This document shows positions 34,325-43,125 of a stretch of DNA of 64,000 bases, piece after piece. Below the pieces are notes generated by a model, which had not been told where the DNA came from, searched no databases, and saw only the letters and a program-made list of their open reading frames with translations. The position numbers and the translations under genes were made by a program. This stretch comes from an uncultured Verrucomicrobia subdivision 3 bacterium (lineage in GTDB: Bacteria; Verrucomicrobiota; Verrucomicrobiia; Limisphaerales; UBA11358). Positions within the stretch are counted from its first letter, which is position 1. Each line of letters begins with the position of its first letter. The stretch is taken from the NCBI GenBank assembly GCA_903922735.1, contig CAIXUZ010000041.1:1-64000 (forward strand). Direction: 5' to 3'.

Positions 34325-34361
34325 GTCTATGCAAAATACCGCCAAAAACCGCCTAGCCGAT

Positions 34362-34434
34362 GAACCGCCCGGTCAAAACCTCGTCACCCCTTGAAATCAA
34401 TGCCCCGTTTGAGCCGGTTAAGGGTGATTTTCAT
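34362..34434 (-). repeat. Decayed copy B of the pheT 5' end
   Basis: About 73 bp resembling 31790-31864. Read on the minus strand it opens MKITLNRLKRGIDFKG and then meets a stop. It keeps an ATG in the pheT start position. It lies directly after the 21-bp array. Confidence 0.85.
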
Positions 34435-34448
34435 GAAAATATTTTTAG

Positions 34449-34664
34449 CCGTGGAACGGCGACAGGTAGTAGCCCACGGTGCCAACCGTGGGAACAAACG
34501 CAAACGGGTTCCAGCCCCGGCGGGGCGAAAGACATTGGGTGAATGGATGGTGTTTTTCTGTCGCCCCTCCGGGGTTGGTAAATCTCAACGCGTTCAACCC
34601 ACAGCTTGCGCTGTGGGCTACTATCTGCCGCCACTCCGTGGCTGCCAAACACGATTTGATGGTG
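34449..34664. repeat. Long imperfect palindrome (REP-like)
   Basis: Outer arms: CCGTGGAACGGCGACAGG then TAGTAGCCCACGG on the left, and the reverse complement (CTGTGGGCTACTATCTGCC) on the right. Inner arms: CCAGCCCCGGCGGGGCGAAA and TGTCGCCCCTCCGGGGTTGG. The whole fold spans about 215 bp, with no reading frame. It fills the space between pheT copies B and C. Confidence 0.78.
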
Positions 34665-34752
34665 AAGCCGAGCATGGTGAGCCGCCCGGTCAATTCCCCG
34701 TCGCCCCTTTGAAATCAACGCCCTGTTTGAGCCAGTGAAGGCGGACTTTCAT
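34664..34752 (-). repeat. Decayed copy C of the pheT 5' end
   Basis: 89 bp resembling 31775-31864 (first 30 codons of pheT), about 80% by eye, with one single-base gap. On the minus strand it reads MKVRLHWLKQGVDFKG and soon stops. It abuts the Mrr-like gene end at 34760. Confidence 0.88.
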
Positions 34753-34759
34753 TTGGAAA

Positions 34760-35635
34760 TTAAATCTGTTTGAACCAGTCTTCGTTCACCGAAACATTTT
34801 CAATCAACTCGGTGACAACGCCCAATTTCAATTCTTTCAATTTCTCGGCAAGCTGGTCGCCGTCAATCAAATCAATCGGTGGTGCACCGTCGCGAACGGC
34901 TTCTTTGAGCGCGTCACGGGAGAAAGAACCGGTTGTGATGAAAAGCCCTTTGTCTGCACGGCCAACCATCGCTCCACGAAAATCTCGAATTTCTGCCGAG
35001 CCGACAACCCCTTGCCAACGCTTGCATTGAAATACAACGTGGAAGCTCATGAAACCGTGGATGCGAGCTATACCTTTGCCGTCAATGCCACCATCGCCGC
35101 TGCGACCAGTGACTTCAACTTGAATGAACCCAGATTCACGAAGCACCCGCTGGATCAGTCGTTCAAAAGCCGCCGGCGAAAGTGTCTTGGTCAAAATTGA
35201 ATGCAGATTTGAGCGCCACGCTTTTGCTTCTTCTGGCTTTTCTGATTCAGTCTCAACTTCTTCACCTTGTTTGGCGGATGGCTTTGCTATTTTTTCTTTG
35301 CGGTCGAGTTCACGAACGAAACGCTGAACCTGTTTTGTATCTACTTCCGAAGTTGATTCAGCTTTAGCTGTCAGCGACCAAAGCCCGCGTTGCGGGCTTT
35401 CAAGGAAGCCAAACTTTTTCAGATAGGTTCGCGCCCAAGCCAAACGGTATTGCACTTCGGTTTGATTGCTTGTCTCCGGATCGTGCAAAACACTCAGGAC
35501 ATCTTCCGGCAATTTTAAGTTTTCCGAGACGCGTTGATATATTTCATCCGTTGAGCCAGAGCCACCAAGATCGCGCAGCGCTTTGAGCAGCGGATTCATT
35601 AACCGGTCGTAGGTTGGGATTTGTTTCTGACCCAT
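34760..35635 (-). CDS. Mrr-like restriction endonuclease (type IV type)
   Basis: A 291-residue nuclease like Mrr, which cuts modified DNA. The N-terminal winged-helix Mrr_N part has PTYDRLMNPLLKALRDLGGS and VQYRLAWARTYLKKFGFLES. After an acidic linker (EEVETESEKPEEAKAW) the catalytic domain shows ERLIQRVLRESGFIQVEV, GRSGDGGIDG and VVFQCKRW, the D...QxK pattern of the PD-(D/E)xK fold, all intact. Start ATG 35635 lies 5 bp after the pheS stop, so it may be co-transcribed with pheS. Lower GC than its neighbours and the adjoining pheT fragment suggest insertion. No modification methylase is nearby, as expected for type IV. Confidence 0.9.
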   Translation of the reverse strand: MGQKQIPTYDRLMNPLLKALRDLGGSGSTDEIYQRVSENLKLPEDVLSVLHDPETSNQTEVQYRLAWARTYLKKFGFLESPQRGLWSLTAKAESTSEVDTKQVQRFVRELDRKEKIAKPSAKQGEEVETESEKPEEAKAWRSNLHSILTKTLSPAAFERLIQRVLRESGFIQVEVTGRSGDGGIDGKGIARIHGFMSFHVVFQCKRWQGVVGSAEIRDFRGAMVGRADKGLFITTGSFSRDALKEAVRDGAPPIDLIDGDQLAEKLKELKLGVVTELIENVSVNEDWFKQI

Positions 35636-35640
35636 AAAAA

Positions 35641-36645
35641 TTAAAACTGTTTCAAGAACCGCACGTCGTTTTCGTAGAAGAGGCGGATGTCGTTGATGCC
35701 GTAGCGGAGCATGGCGATGCGTTCGATGCCGAAGCCGAAAGCCCAGCCGGTCCACACTTCCGGATCGTAGCCGACGGTTTCAAACACTTGCGGATGCACC
35801 ATGCCGCAGCCGGCGATCTCCAGCCAGTCCTTGCCCATCTTCTTGACGAGCGCGTTGGTGAAATCAATCTCGTAGCTCGGCTCGGTGTAGCTGAAATAAT
35901 GCGGACGGAAACGGATCTTCACGTCGCTGCCCATGAGTTCCTTGAAAACAAATTCCACCGTGCCCTTGAGGTCGCCGACCGTCACATTTTTATCAACGTA
36001 AAGCCCTTCGATCTGATGAAAGGTGGGATTATGGGTGGCATCGGCGTTATCGCGGCGATACACGCGGCCCGGCACGATGATGCGCACGGGCGGCGCTTGC
36101 TTTTCCATCACCCGAATCTGCACGGACGAAGTGTGCGTGCGGAGCAGGCGCTTGTCCGTTGTGTTTAAATAAAAAGTGTCCTGCGAATCGCGCGCCGGAT
36201 GGTCGGCGGGCGTGTTGAGCGCGTCGAAACAATGATATTCGTCTTCGATCTCCGGCCCGTCGGCGACGGCGAAACCGATCTTGCGAAACGCGCGGACGAT
36301 GTCGTCGGTGACCTGCGTGAGCGGATGCAGTTTGCCGAGCGCACGGCGACGTCCGGGCAAGGTGAAATCGGTCGGCTCTTTCGGCAGCGCGGCTTTCATT
36401 TCCAGCGTTTCCCGGCGGGCAACCAGCGCGGCTTCGAGTTCCACCTTGGCGGCATTGATGAGCTTGCCGGCGGCGGGCTTTTCTTCCCTGGAGAGCGTGC
36501 CGAGCTGTTTCATCAGCGCGGTGAACTTGCCGTTCGGCCCGATCCATGCCCCTTTGGTTTGCTCCAAAGCGGCGAGGTCGGCGGCGGCGTTGAGTTCGGT
36601 GAGCGCCGTTTGCTTGAGCGGCTCGATGTCGTTCAGAAATCCCAT
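35641..36645 (-). CDS. pheS: Phenylalanine--tRNA ligase alpha subunit
   Basis: Catalytic subunit of PheRS, 334 residues. The N-terminal coiled coil (about 1-85) is followed by the class II core. Motif 2 is RVYRRDNADATHNPTFHQIE; further landmarks are LLRTHTSSVQIRVM, FRPHYFSYTEPSYEID, and motif 3 GFGIERIAMLRYGINDIRLF. Together with PheT it forms the heterotetramer that charges tRNA-Phe. The Mrr-like gene follows after 5 bp, so the normal pheS-pheT junction is broken. A terminator for rplT lies upstream, so pheS likely has its own promoter in the 93-bp gap or relies on read-through. Confidence 0.96.
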   Translation of the reverse strand: MGFLNDIEPLKQTALTELNAAADLAALEQTKGAWIGPNGKFTALMKQLGTLSREEKPAAGKLINAAKVELEAALVARRETLEMKAALPKEPTDFTLPGRRRALGKLHPLTQVTDDIVRAFRKIGFAVADGPEIEDEYHCFDALNTPADHPARDSQDTFYLNTTDKRLLRTHTSSVQIRVMEKQAPPVRIIVPGRVYRRDNADATHNPTFHQIEGLYVDKNVTVGDLKGTVEFVFKELMGSDVKIRFRPHYFSYTEPSYEIDFTNALVKKMGKDWLEIAGCGMVHPQVFETVGYDPEVWTGWAFGFGIERIAMLRYGINDIRLFYENDVRFLKQF

Positions 36646-36680
36646 AAATTTGAGGAGCTAGAATACCTGATAGTCGATGG

Positions 36681-36720
36681 AAGAAAAGAAAAACGGGCGA
36701 CCGTTGCGGGTCGCCCGTCG
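36681..36720 (-). terminator. Intrinsic terminator after rplT
   Basis: On the minus strand: stem ACGGGCGACC / GGTCGCCCGT with a short loop, followed by TTTTTCTTTTC. It lies 19 bp after the rplT stop and before pheS. Confidence 0.88.
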
Positions 36721-36738
36721 AGAGTTTTCTGTAGCCGA

Positions 36739-37122
36739 TTAAGCCTTGGCCAGCGTGGCGGCGGGCTTGGCTTTCAGCGCCTTCTTGGCGAGGTTGACGA
36801 TTTCACCAAACGCGGCCGCGTCCGTGGCGGCGATATCGGCGAGCACCTTGCGGTCGAGTTCGCACTTGGCGGCTTTGAGACCTTCGATGAAGCGGCTGTA
36901 GGTCAGGCCGAGTTCGCGCACGGCGGCATTGATGCGAATCTGCCAGAGATAGCGGTAATTGCGCTTCTTGGTGCGGCGATCCCGGTAGGCATACTGCCGG
37001 CCGTGATCCACGGCGTCGGACGCATAGCGGTAAAGTTTGGAGCGCTTCAGGCGGAAGCCCTTGGCAGCTGTCAGCATTCTTCCACGACGTTTGCGGGAAG
37101 CGGGGGAGTTGGTAACGCGCAT
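36739..37122 (-). CDS. rplT: 50S ribosomal protein L20
   Basis: L20, a 127-residue early-assembly 23S rRNA-binding protein. It begins [20 protein letters not shown] and has [20 protein letters not shown], then [20 protein letters not shown], all conserved. The last 15 residues are an Ala/Lys tail ([12 protein letters not shown]) longer than average. It follows rpmI by 32 bp. infC, often upstream of this pair, is not present here. Confidence 0.96.
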   Translation of the reverse strand: MRVTNSPASRKRRGRMLTAAKGFRLKRSKLYRYASDAVDHGRQYAYRDRRTKKRNYRYLWQIRINAAVRELGLTYSRFIEGLKAAKCELDRKVLADIAATDAAAFGEIVNLAKKALKAKPAATLAKA

Positions 37123-37154
37123 TTTAGTTCAGTGTTAAAGTTGGGTTGGTTGAA

Positions 37155-37370
37155 TCAGCCGCGGTGGCTGAAGGGCATGCTTTGGGTGATGCGATAGACG
37201 TCCGTCGAATCAACGACCGCCGCCTTGCCGAGATGGCGGCGGCGCTTGGCATTTTTGGATTGTGCCAGATGGCGGCGGCCGGCGCGGTGGCGCAGGACTT
37301 TGCCGGTGGCGGTGATTTTAAAGCGCTTGGCAGCGGCTTTCTTGGTCTTGATGCCTTTGGGACGACGCAT
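37155..37370 (-). CDS. rpmI: 50S ribosomal protein L35
   Basis: L35, 71 residues: [20 protein letters not shown], then [20 protein letters not shown] and [19 protein letters not shown]. The usual RpmI length is about 65. First gene of the rpmI-rplT unit. No Shine-Dalgarno is visible, and a hairpin with a U-run ends about 14 bp before the ATG. Confidence 0.95.
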   Translation of the reverse strand: MRRPKGIKTKKAAAKRFKITATGKVLRHRAGRRHLAQSKNAKRRRHLGKAAVVDSTDVYRITQSMPFSHRG

Positions 37371-37384
37371 AAATAAATTAGTTA

Positions 37385-37418
37385 TAAAAAAGAGCGCGAA
37401 CTATATCGGTCCGCGCTC
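37385..37418 (-). terminator. Hairpin-U-run between ompH and rpmI (terminator or attenuator)
   Basis: On the minus strand: GAGCGCG / CGCGCTC stem with a short bulged extension, followed by TTTTTT. It is 37 bp after the ompH stop and about 14 bp before the rpmI start, so it can end the ompH transcript or control rpmI-rplT. Confidence 0.8.
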
Positions 37419-37454
37419 GGTGGGGCAAGCGTGAATTTAAATTAAATCCGGTGC

Positions 37455-38063
37455 TTACGGAGCTTTGGTGCTGATGTTTAATGGCAGCGCTGGTTTGGTC
37501 ACGTCCACGGGCGCGCCGGCATTGAGTTGTTTCAGCACGCTTTCCGTGATGTCGATGCCGGGTTCGACATAGACGACGACTTCCGCAGTGTTGGCATTGA
37601 GCACAATAGTGTAATTTCCGGCTTTGGCGTTGTCCGCCACCGCCTTGCGGATTTCGGTGACGATGTTGCCGCTCATGCGCTGGCTCTGGTCGGCGAGCTG
37701 CGCCTCGGCTTGGCGCTGGAATTGATCGAGGGCGATTTTGGCATTGCTCATTTCCTTGGCCTTGTCCCCGGCGGCTTGTTTCCGCTTTTCCCGTTCGTCC
37801 GTCGAGATGGCCTGGTCCATGGCCTCATCGAGAAGTTTTTTGTATTCGGTTTGGGATTTTTCAAGGTTATCGGTCATATCCTTGATATCCTTGCGGAGTT
37901 CGATTTTGCGGTTTTCCAGGGCCGTCTGGGCTTGCTTGGTTTTCCAGTAGCCATCAAACAGTTTCTTCATGTCCACGGACGCAGTTTTGGTTTGCGCGTT
38001 GGCGGAGCAGGCCATTATGGCCAGCAGGGTAAACGTTAAGATGGTCAGTTGCAGTTTTTTCAT
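37455..38063 (-). CDS. OmpH/Skp family periplasmic chaperone
   Basis: A 202-residue exported protein with signal MKKLQLTILTFTLLAIMACS and cleavage near ANAQ. SVDMKKLFDGYWKTKQAQ opens the mature part; a long charged coiled coil (residues about 50-135, rich in KELRKDI, LEKSQTEYKKLL) forms the tentacles typical of Skp. The C-terminal beta part includes YTIVLNANTAEVVVYVEPGI and DITESVLKQLNA. Skp proteins escort outer-membrane proteins to BamA, whose gene lies 57 bp upstream in the same direction. Confidence 0.9.
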   Translation of the reverse strand: MKKLQLTILTFTLLAIMACSANAQTKTASVDMKKLFDGYWKTKQAQTALENRKIELRKDIKDMTDNLEKSQTEYKKLLDEAMDQAISTDEREKRKQAAGDKAKEMSNAKIALDQFQRQAEAQLADQSQRMSGNIVTEIRKAVADNAKAGNYTIVLNANTAEVVVYVEPGIDITESVLKQLNAGAPVDVTKPALPLNISTKAP

Positions 38064-38120
38064 GTCGGGAAATGGAAGCAGTTTTTCTTTAGAATGTCAG
38101 CACAAAATGCTCGTTGCGGG

Positions 38121-40529
38121 TTAAAATTGGCGGGTGTAGCCGACGCCAAATTGGAACTGGCCGCTGCTGCTGTTGTAACTGTCGTGGGTGATGGGAATGC
38201 CGTAATCCAAACGGAGTGGGCCGAGGTGCGGGATGTTCAGGCGCATGCCTACCCCCCAGTTGTCGCTGTATAGGCTGGAGAAGGAATAAGGTGAAACGTC
38301 AACGGCGCCAATGTCGTAGAACAGGGCAAAACGCAAACCGATGCCGCCGTCTTTTTCAAAAATGGGAACGCTGTATTCCGCCGTGCCAAACCAGTAAGAG
38401 TCGCCACCGACGGGTTCGTCAAATCCACCTTCGCGCGGTGCGACATAGCGGTATTTAAAACCGCGCATCGAATAAAGTCCGCCCAAATAATAGCGGTCAT
38501 AAAACGGCACGTCGCCGCCGGAAACACCATCGGCAATGCCGTAACGGCCTGCAAGTTCCAGCACATGGCCTTTTAGGAGACCGGGGAAAAACCAGGAGGA
38601 GGTCAATTCCACTTTGTAAAATGATGTGTCGCCCGCGCTGAATTCGCCGGACAATTCGGAGCGCTGGCCGTGATTAGGCAGCATGGTGCTGTTGCGCGTG
38701 TCGTAAGCCAGTGACCCGCCGAAACGATGGTAAAGATGATCGCCGGATTCCTTGACGATGGATGGCGGGACCCCGCTGGGGGGGGAGTAGGTGTTGGTGC
38801 TGTTTAGGGAAATGCCAACATCTTCCAGTGTGTAATGAACGCTGCCGATCAGAAAGTCGCTGCCGAGTGCGCGCGTGAGGCTTATCTTGGCCCCGGTGAT
38901 GATTTTATCGTATAGACTGTTGGGACTTTCGTAATAGAGCTGTCGGCGGTAGAGATCCACGCCTAACGAGAGCTTGCGGTTGAGGAACCACGGTTCGAGG
39001 TAAGATACTTCATAATCTTGCCGCTTTGTGCCTATCTGGACGCGCACGCGCATTTTCTGGCCGCCACCGGTGAAGTAGGGCGGGTGGAACAAATCAAAAT
39101 TGGATTGCGAGACTTCCGCGTAACCAACCAGCGCATCCACGGAACTGAAGCCGGCACCGATGGTGAAGTTGCCGGTGTTTTGCTCGGTGACATTGACCGC
39201 CACGTTTTTGCGGCCGGCGATTGGGGGGTCGGTCGGTTCGGGGCGGATGTCAACCTTTTCAAAAAACTGCAACCCTTCGAGTCGCTGTTGGCTGATCTTG
39301 ATGCGAACCATGTCCATGACGTCGCCCGGAGCAATGGCCAGTTCACGGCGGAGCACTTTGTCCTTGGTTTTGAGGTTGCCGCGGATGTCAATTTTCTGGA
39401 CGTAGGATTTTTGGCATTCGCCAATTTGAAATTCCAAATCCATCGTGAGCTTTTCCGTGTTGGGCACCCGCAAGGTGCGCAACGCCTGGCCTTGCGCAAT
39501 CTCAATGTAACCCTTGCTGCCGTAGAAATCCTGTATGGCCTCATTATCCTTGGTGAGGCCGGAAGGTGTGAAAATGTTGCCCACATCCATCGGCAGGCCG
39601 TTCGGCCCGAGCTTGGCTTTGGAATGTTGGTAGGCATGGACGATTTGCAGGCCTTTGACGATTTCCGCGTCGGAAAACATCTTGCTCCCGGTGAACTTGA
39701 CCGAGCCGAGCTTGTATTGCTGGCCTTCATAAACGTAAAATTTTACGTTCATGGAGTTGGTCGTGGGCCGGTCAAGCTTCACGTCCTTGACTTCAAAATC
39801 AAGGTAGCCGCGGCTGCGGTAAAATTCCGCTAAACGTTCGCGGTCGCCATCAAATTCATCCTGTTGGAAATAGCCGCTGCCGGTCAGCCAGGAAAACATC
39901 CACCGTCGAGTCGTTTTAACTTCCGAGCGCAGTTCCTTTTGCGGAAAGACCGTGGCTCCGAGAAACTGGACGTCCTTGATTTTGACCAGCGTGCTCTCCT
40001 CGATATGAAAGGTCACCGTGCCGTGGCCGGTGGTTTCCTCTATGTTGAGCACATATTTCACCTGGGTTTCGGCGAGGCCGTATTTTTCATACAGCTTTTT
40101 CATCTCCTGCACGATCGTGAACAGTTTTTGCTCATCCAGCGGTTCGCCGGTTTTGACGGTGATCTTTTTCTTGAGCTTTGAATCGCTTAATTCCTTGTTG
40201 CCTTCGATCTTGATGTCCGTGATGCGCGGACGCACCTGAATGTTGTAGGTCAGCACCACGCCGCTGGCCGATTGATCCACCGCGACGCGGATGTTATAAA
40301 ATTGGCCGGTGCTGTAGAGTGAATGGACGTCATCCTGCGTCATGCCCGGCAAATACGTCGCGCCGGTTTTTAGCTTGATATTGGAGCGGATAAAATCTTC
40401 GCTGACCGAGGCTGGCCCGACAAATTTGATGTCAACGCGGTCAATTTTTGGCCCGGTGCTCTGCGCCATGGCGGCGGTGGCGCACCCTAAAACCAGGGAG
40501 ATTCCCAGCGGTCGAATGATGGATTTCAT
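38121..40529 (-). CDS. bamA: Outer membrane assembly factor BamA
   Basis: Outer-membrane Omp85 protein that inserts beta-barrel proteins; 802 residues. The signal is MKSIIRPLGISLVLGCATAA. Five POTRA domains fill residues about 25-425, starting KIDRVDIKFVGPASVSEDFI and with RPRITDIKIEGNKELSDSKL and YVQKIDIRGNLKTKDKVLRR. The barrel follows with GFSSVDALVGYAEVSQSNFD, LYSMRGFKYRYVAPREG (the VRGF/Y-like motif) and a final FQFGVGYTRQF ending in Phe, the BAM signal. The start at 40529 fits the signal peptide; the frame runs further upstream. dnaB ends 4 bp before it. Confidence 0.95.
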   Translation of the reverse strand: MKSIIRPLGISLVLGCATAAMAQSTGPKIDRVDIKFVGPASVSEDFIRSNIKLKTGATYLPGMTQDDVHSLYSTGQFYNIRVAVDQSASGVVLTYNIQVRPRITDIKIEGNKELSDSKLKKKITVKTGEPLDEQKLFTIVQEMKKLYEKYGLAETQVKYVLNIEETTGHGTVTFHIEESTLVKIKDVQFLGATVFPQKELRSEVKTTRRWMFSWLTGSGYFQQDEFDGDRERLAEFYRSRGYLDFEVKDVKLDRPTTNSMNVKFYVYEGQQYKLGSVKFTGSKMFSDAEIVKGLQIVHAYQHSKAKLGPNGLPMDVGNIFTPSGLTKDNEAIQDFYGSKGYIEIAQGQALRTLRVPNTEKLTMDLEFQIGECQKSYVQKIDIRGNLKTKDKVLRRELAIAPGDVMDMVRIKISQQRLEGLQFFEKVDIRPEPTDPPIAGRKNVAVNVTEQNTGNFTIGAGFSSVDALVGYAEVSQSNFDLFHPPYFTGGGQKMRVRVQIGTKRQDYEVSYLEPWFLNRKLSLGVDLYRRQLYYESPNSLYDKIITGAKISLTRALGSDFLIGSVHYTLEDVGISLNSTNTYSPPSGVPPSIVKESGDHLYHRFGGSLAYDTRNSTMLPNHGQRSELSGEFSAGDTSFYKVELTSSWFFPGLLKGHVLELAGRYGIADGVSGGDVPFYDRYYLGGLYSMRGFKYRYVAPREGGFDEPVGGDSYWFGTAEYSVPIFEKDGGIGLRFALFYDIGAVDVSPYSFSSLYSDNWGVGMRLNIPHLGPLRLDYGIPITHDSYNSSSGQFQFGVGYTRQF

Positions 40530-40533
40530 TTTT

Positions 40534-42045
40534 TTATCTGCCAGTCGGCACGTCTTCATCGCTGATTCTATTCGTTGCGCTTTCAAATCGTGTATAGGGT
40601 TTCATGAATGTCATGTGAACATCGCCCGTCGGGCCGTTGCGTTGCTTGGCGATTAATAAATTCACCGGCACCCCGTCGCTTTCCACCGCGTTGCCATCTT
40701 CGTCATCACCCGCATCCGGCTTGTACAGCAAGGCGACCAGATCAGCATCCTGCTCGATGGAGCCGGATTCGCGCAAGTCGCTCAAACGCGGCTTGCGGCT
40801 TTTGTCTTTCTCCAGTTCGCGATTCAGCTGGCTCAACACGATCACCGGCACGTCCAGCTCTTTGGCCAGCGCCTTGATGCCGCTGGAAATGTCCGCGATT
40901 TCCTGTTGCCGGTTCTCCTGCGAACGCCGCGCAGTAGAGTTTAGAAGCTGTAAATAGTCAATGACAAACAGCTTGATGCCATGTTGCTGCGCCATCCGCC
41001 GCGCCCGTGCCCGCAACTGTAAAATCGAAAGCCCCGCCGTGTCGTCAATGAACAAAGGCGCGCGGGAAAGCCGGCCCGCCGCGCTGGTCAGTTTTGGAAA
41101 ATCTGTTTCCGCCATGAAGCCGTCCCGGATGTTTCGCATATTCACCCGTGCCAGCGAACACATCATGCGCATGATCAGCGATTCGGCCCCCATTTCCAAA
41201 CTGAACACGCCTACGGGCAGATTCAGTTCCAGCGCCACGTGCTCCGCAATGTTCATGGCCAGCGACGTTTTGCCCATCGAGGGGCGCGCGGCGATGACGA
41301 TCATTTCTTTGCCATGCAACCCGTCCGTCATCTTGTCCAGGTCCATGAAGCCGGTCGCCAGCCCGTCCAGCGCGCCCTTGCGGTCAAAGTAATTCTGAAT
41401 CTTCTCCACCGCCTTGCCGACCAGCGTCTTGATCGGCAGGTTGCCGCCCTGCGCGCGCGACTCGTTCACGCGGAGCACTTCCTTTTCCACCTCGTCCAGC
41501 AGTTCTTCCACATTCCCCTCATAGTCGTAAACTTTTCCCACCACCCCGCTGCAGGTGGTGATGAGTTTTCGCAGCAGGTGTTTTTCCCGGACGATGTCCA
41601 GATAGTAGCTCAAGTTCGCCGCGCTCGGTACGGCATCCTGCAACTGGCTCAAATACGGAATGCCGCCGACTTGGTCGAGCAGCTGTCGGTCTTTCAAATG
41701 CTGCTGCACCGTAATCAAATCAATCGGGTGCTTCGCGTCGAACATCGCCGAAAGCGTCTCGTAAATCGTCTGGTGCCGGAGGTCATAAAACGCCATTTTG
41801 CCATCGTCTTTGAGCTTTTCGATGCACTCTCCAATGCACTGGTTGGGATCCAGTAACGCGCACCCCAGCACGCCCATTTCCGCCTCTGGCGAGTGCGGCG
41901 GCAGGCGGTCCAGGGCCGGGCGGGCGTCGCTGCGGGCCGCTTTTTGGCGGCGGGTTTTCTTCAAATCAGTCCCTGCATCGGGAGCGCTCCCGCCGGCCAG
42001 CGGGTCAGAAACGGAATCAATCATGCCGACAGAATCGCTGCTCAA
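40534..42045 (-). CDS. dnaB: Replicative DNA helicase DnaB
   Basis: Hexameric 5'-3' helicase of the replisome, 503 residues and no intein. The N-terminal domain has LDRLPPHSPEAEMGVLGCAL. The RecA-like domain has ATGFMDLDKMTDGLHGKEMI, Walker A in AARPSMGKTSLAMNIA, Walker B in GIKLFVIDYLQLLNS and LRESGSIEQDADLVALLYKP. A low-complexity 40-residue N-terminal tail precedes the fold. It ends 4 bp before bamA, so the two may be co-transcribed; this pairing of replication and envelope genes is unusual but not unknown in the phylum. Confidence 0.95.
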   Translation of the reverse strand: MSSDSVGMIDSVSDPLAGGSAPDAGTDLKKTRRQKAARSDARPALDRLPPHSPEAEMGVLGCALLDPNQCIGECIEKLKDDGKMAFYDLRHQTIYETLSAMFDAKHPIDLITVQQHLKDRQLLDQVGGIPYLSQLQDAVPSAANLSYYLDIVREKHLLRKLITTCSGVVGKVYDYEGNVEELLDEVEKEVLRVNESRAQGGNLPIKTLVGKAVEKIQNYFDRKGALDGLATGFMDLDKMTDGLHGKEMIVIAARPSMGKTSLAMNIAEHVALELNLPVGVFSLEMGAESLIMRMMCSLARVNMRNIRDGFMAETDFPKLTSAAGRLSRAPLFIDDTAGLSILQLRARARRMAQQHGIKLFVIDYLQLLNSTARRSQENRQQEIADISSGIKALAKELDVPVIVLSQLNRELEKDKSRKPRLSDLRESGSIEQDADLVALLYKPDAGDDEDGNAVESDGVPVNLLIAKQRNGPTGDVHMTFMKPYTRFESATNRISDEDVPTGR

Positions 42046-42209
42046 AATTCAGCGGCAAGTCAAACTTGCTTTTCTTGTTCACAAAGTTATTCCCAAAGTT
42101 GATTTTTGAACAATGACAATTTGGAACCGGTTGTTTTTGAATTTGCCAAAGCGGGGAAGTTGACTTTCCCTGGAGCCTTCGCGCACCTTAAAGGCTTGGC
42201 CAACTGAAT

Positions 42210-43094
42210 ATGAACGCCGCCCTGAACCAGGAATCACTGCATGCTCTGGATATGCGCATTCTGGCGGTTCAGCGTACGGTGGCCGGGCGCTGGTGGAATT
42301 TCCGGAATGTGATCAGTCCGTTCTCGCGGCTGTGGCTGGTTTTGGAGGGTCATGCCGTGGTGCGGCACCATCAGCGGGAGTTTCGGCTCCAGCCCGGCCG
42401 GCTGTATCTGCTGCCCCCCTTCACGGTGCACGATTGTTTCTGCCCTCGCCGCCTGGATCACTATCATCTGCATTTCGTCTCCCGGCTGCCGACGGGGAAT
42501 GACTTGCTGTCGTTGCTGGATATCGATTTTCAAATTCCGGCGGCGCCGGCCATGCTTGAGCAATTTCAAAGGATTGAAGCGCTTTATCCGGATCGGAAAC
42601 TTCCCTGCTTTGATCCCGCCCAGGAAGAATATCGCCGCTATCCGCTGGCGGTTGAACAGGCGGCGCATGAAGTTCCCGCCGTGGATTCGTTTGAAGCCAG
42701 CGGGATTTTGACGCTGCTATTGGCGCCGTTTTTGCGGACGGCACGCAGTCATGAAGGGGTTCATGCCCGTGCCACCCGGCAATTTCTGGCCGTGCAGGAA
42801 TACATCCATTCCCACATGAGCGAAACCATCCTGCTGGGCGATTTGGCGCGCGTGGTGAAATTGCATCCCACTTACTTCTCGGATCGCTTCAAGGAGCTGG
42901 TTGGCGTGCGGCCGCTCGAATATTTGATGCAGCGGCGCATGGAGCGGGCCCAGTATCTTCTGTTGACCAGTCGTGAGCCGGTGAAGCAGGTGGCCGGTGC
43001 GGTGGGCATTCCTGATGCCGCCTATTTTGCGCGGGCTTTCACCCGTTATTGCGGCTGTTCTCCTTCGGAGTATCGGGCTTCCCATTTGGCTTGA
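42210..43094 (+). CDS. AraC family transcriptional regulator
   Basis: A 294-residue DNA-binding regulator. The N-terminal cupin-like sensor has LWLVLEGHAVVRHHQREFRL and LLPPFTVHDCF. The two C-terminal helix-turn-helices are ILLGDLARVVKLHPTYFSDR and PVKQVAGAVGIPDAAYFARA, with FTRYCGCSPSEYR closing the fold. It faces dnaB divergently across 164 bp and lies tail-to-tail with the second AraC gene, next to the rhamnose operon. It probably responds to a sugar, but the ligand is unknown. Confidence 0.9.
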   Translation: MNAALNQESLHALDMRILAVQRTVAGRWWNFRNVISPFSRLWLVLEGHAVVRHHQREFRLQPGRLYLLPPFTVHDCFCPRRLDHYHLHFVSRLPTGNDLLSLLDIDFQIPAAPAMLEQFQRIEALYPDRKLPCFDPAQEEYRRYPLAVEQAAHEVPAVDSFEASGILTLLLAPFLRTARSHEGVHARATRQFLAVQEYIHSHMSETILLGDLARVVKLHPTYFSDRFKELVGVRPLEYLMQRRMERAQYLLLTSREPVKQVAGAVGIPDAAYFARAFTRYCGCSPSEYRASHLA

Positions 43095-43125
43095 TGATTC
43101 AAGCGCGGGTGCCGGTGCGGCCAGA

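Noticed and set aside
34055..34345. Minus-strand frame with Leu heptads in the second array
   Set aside because: It has an internal stop within the best-preserved repeats and arises from the same 21-bp period.
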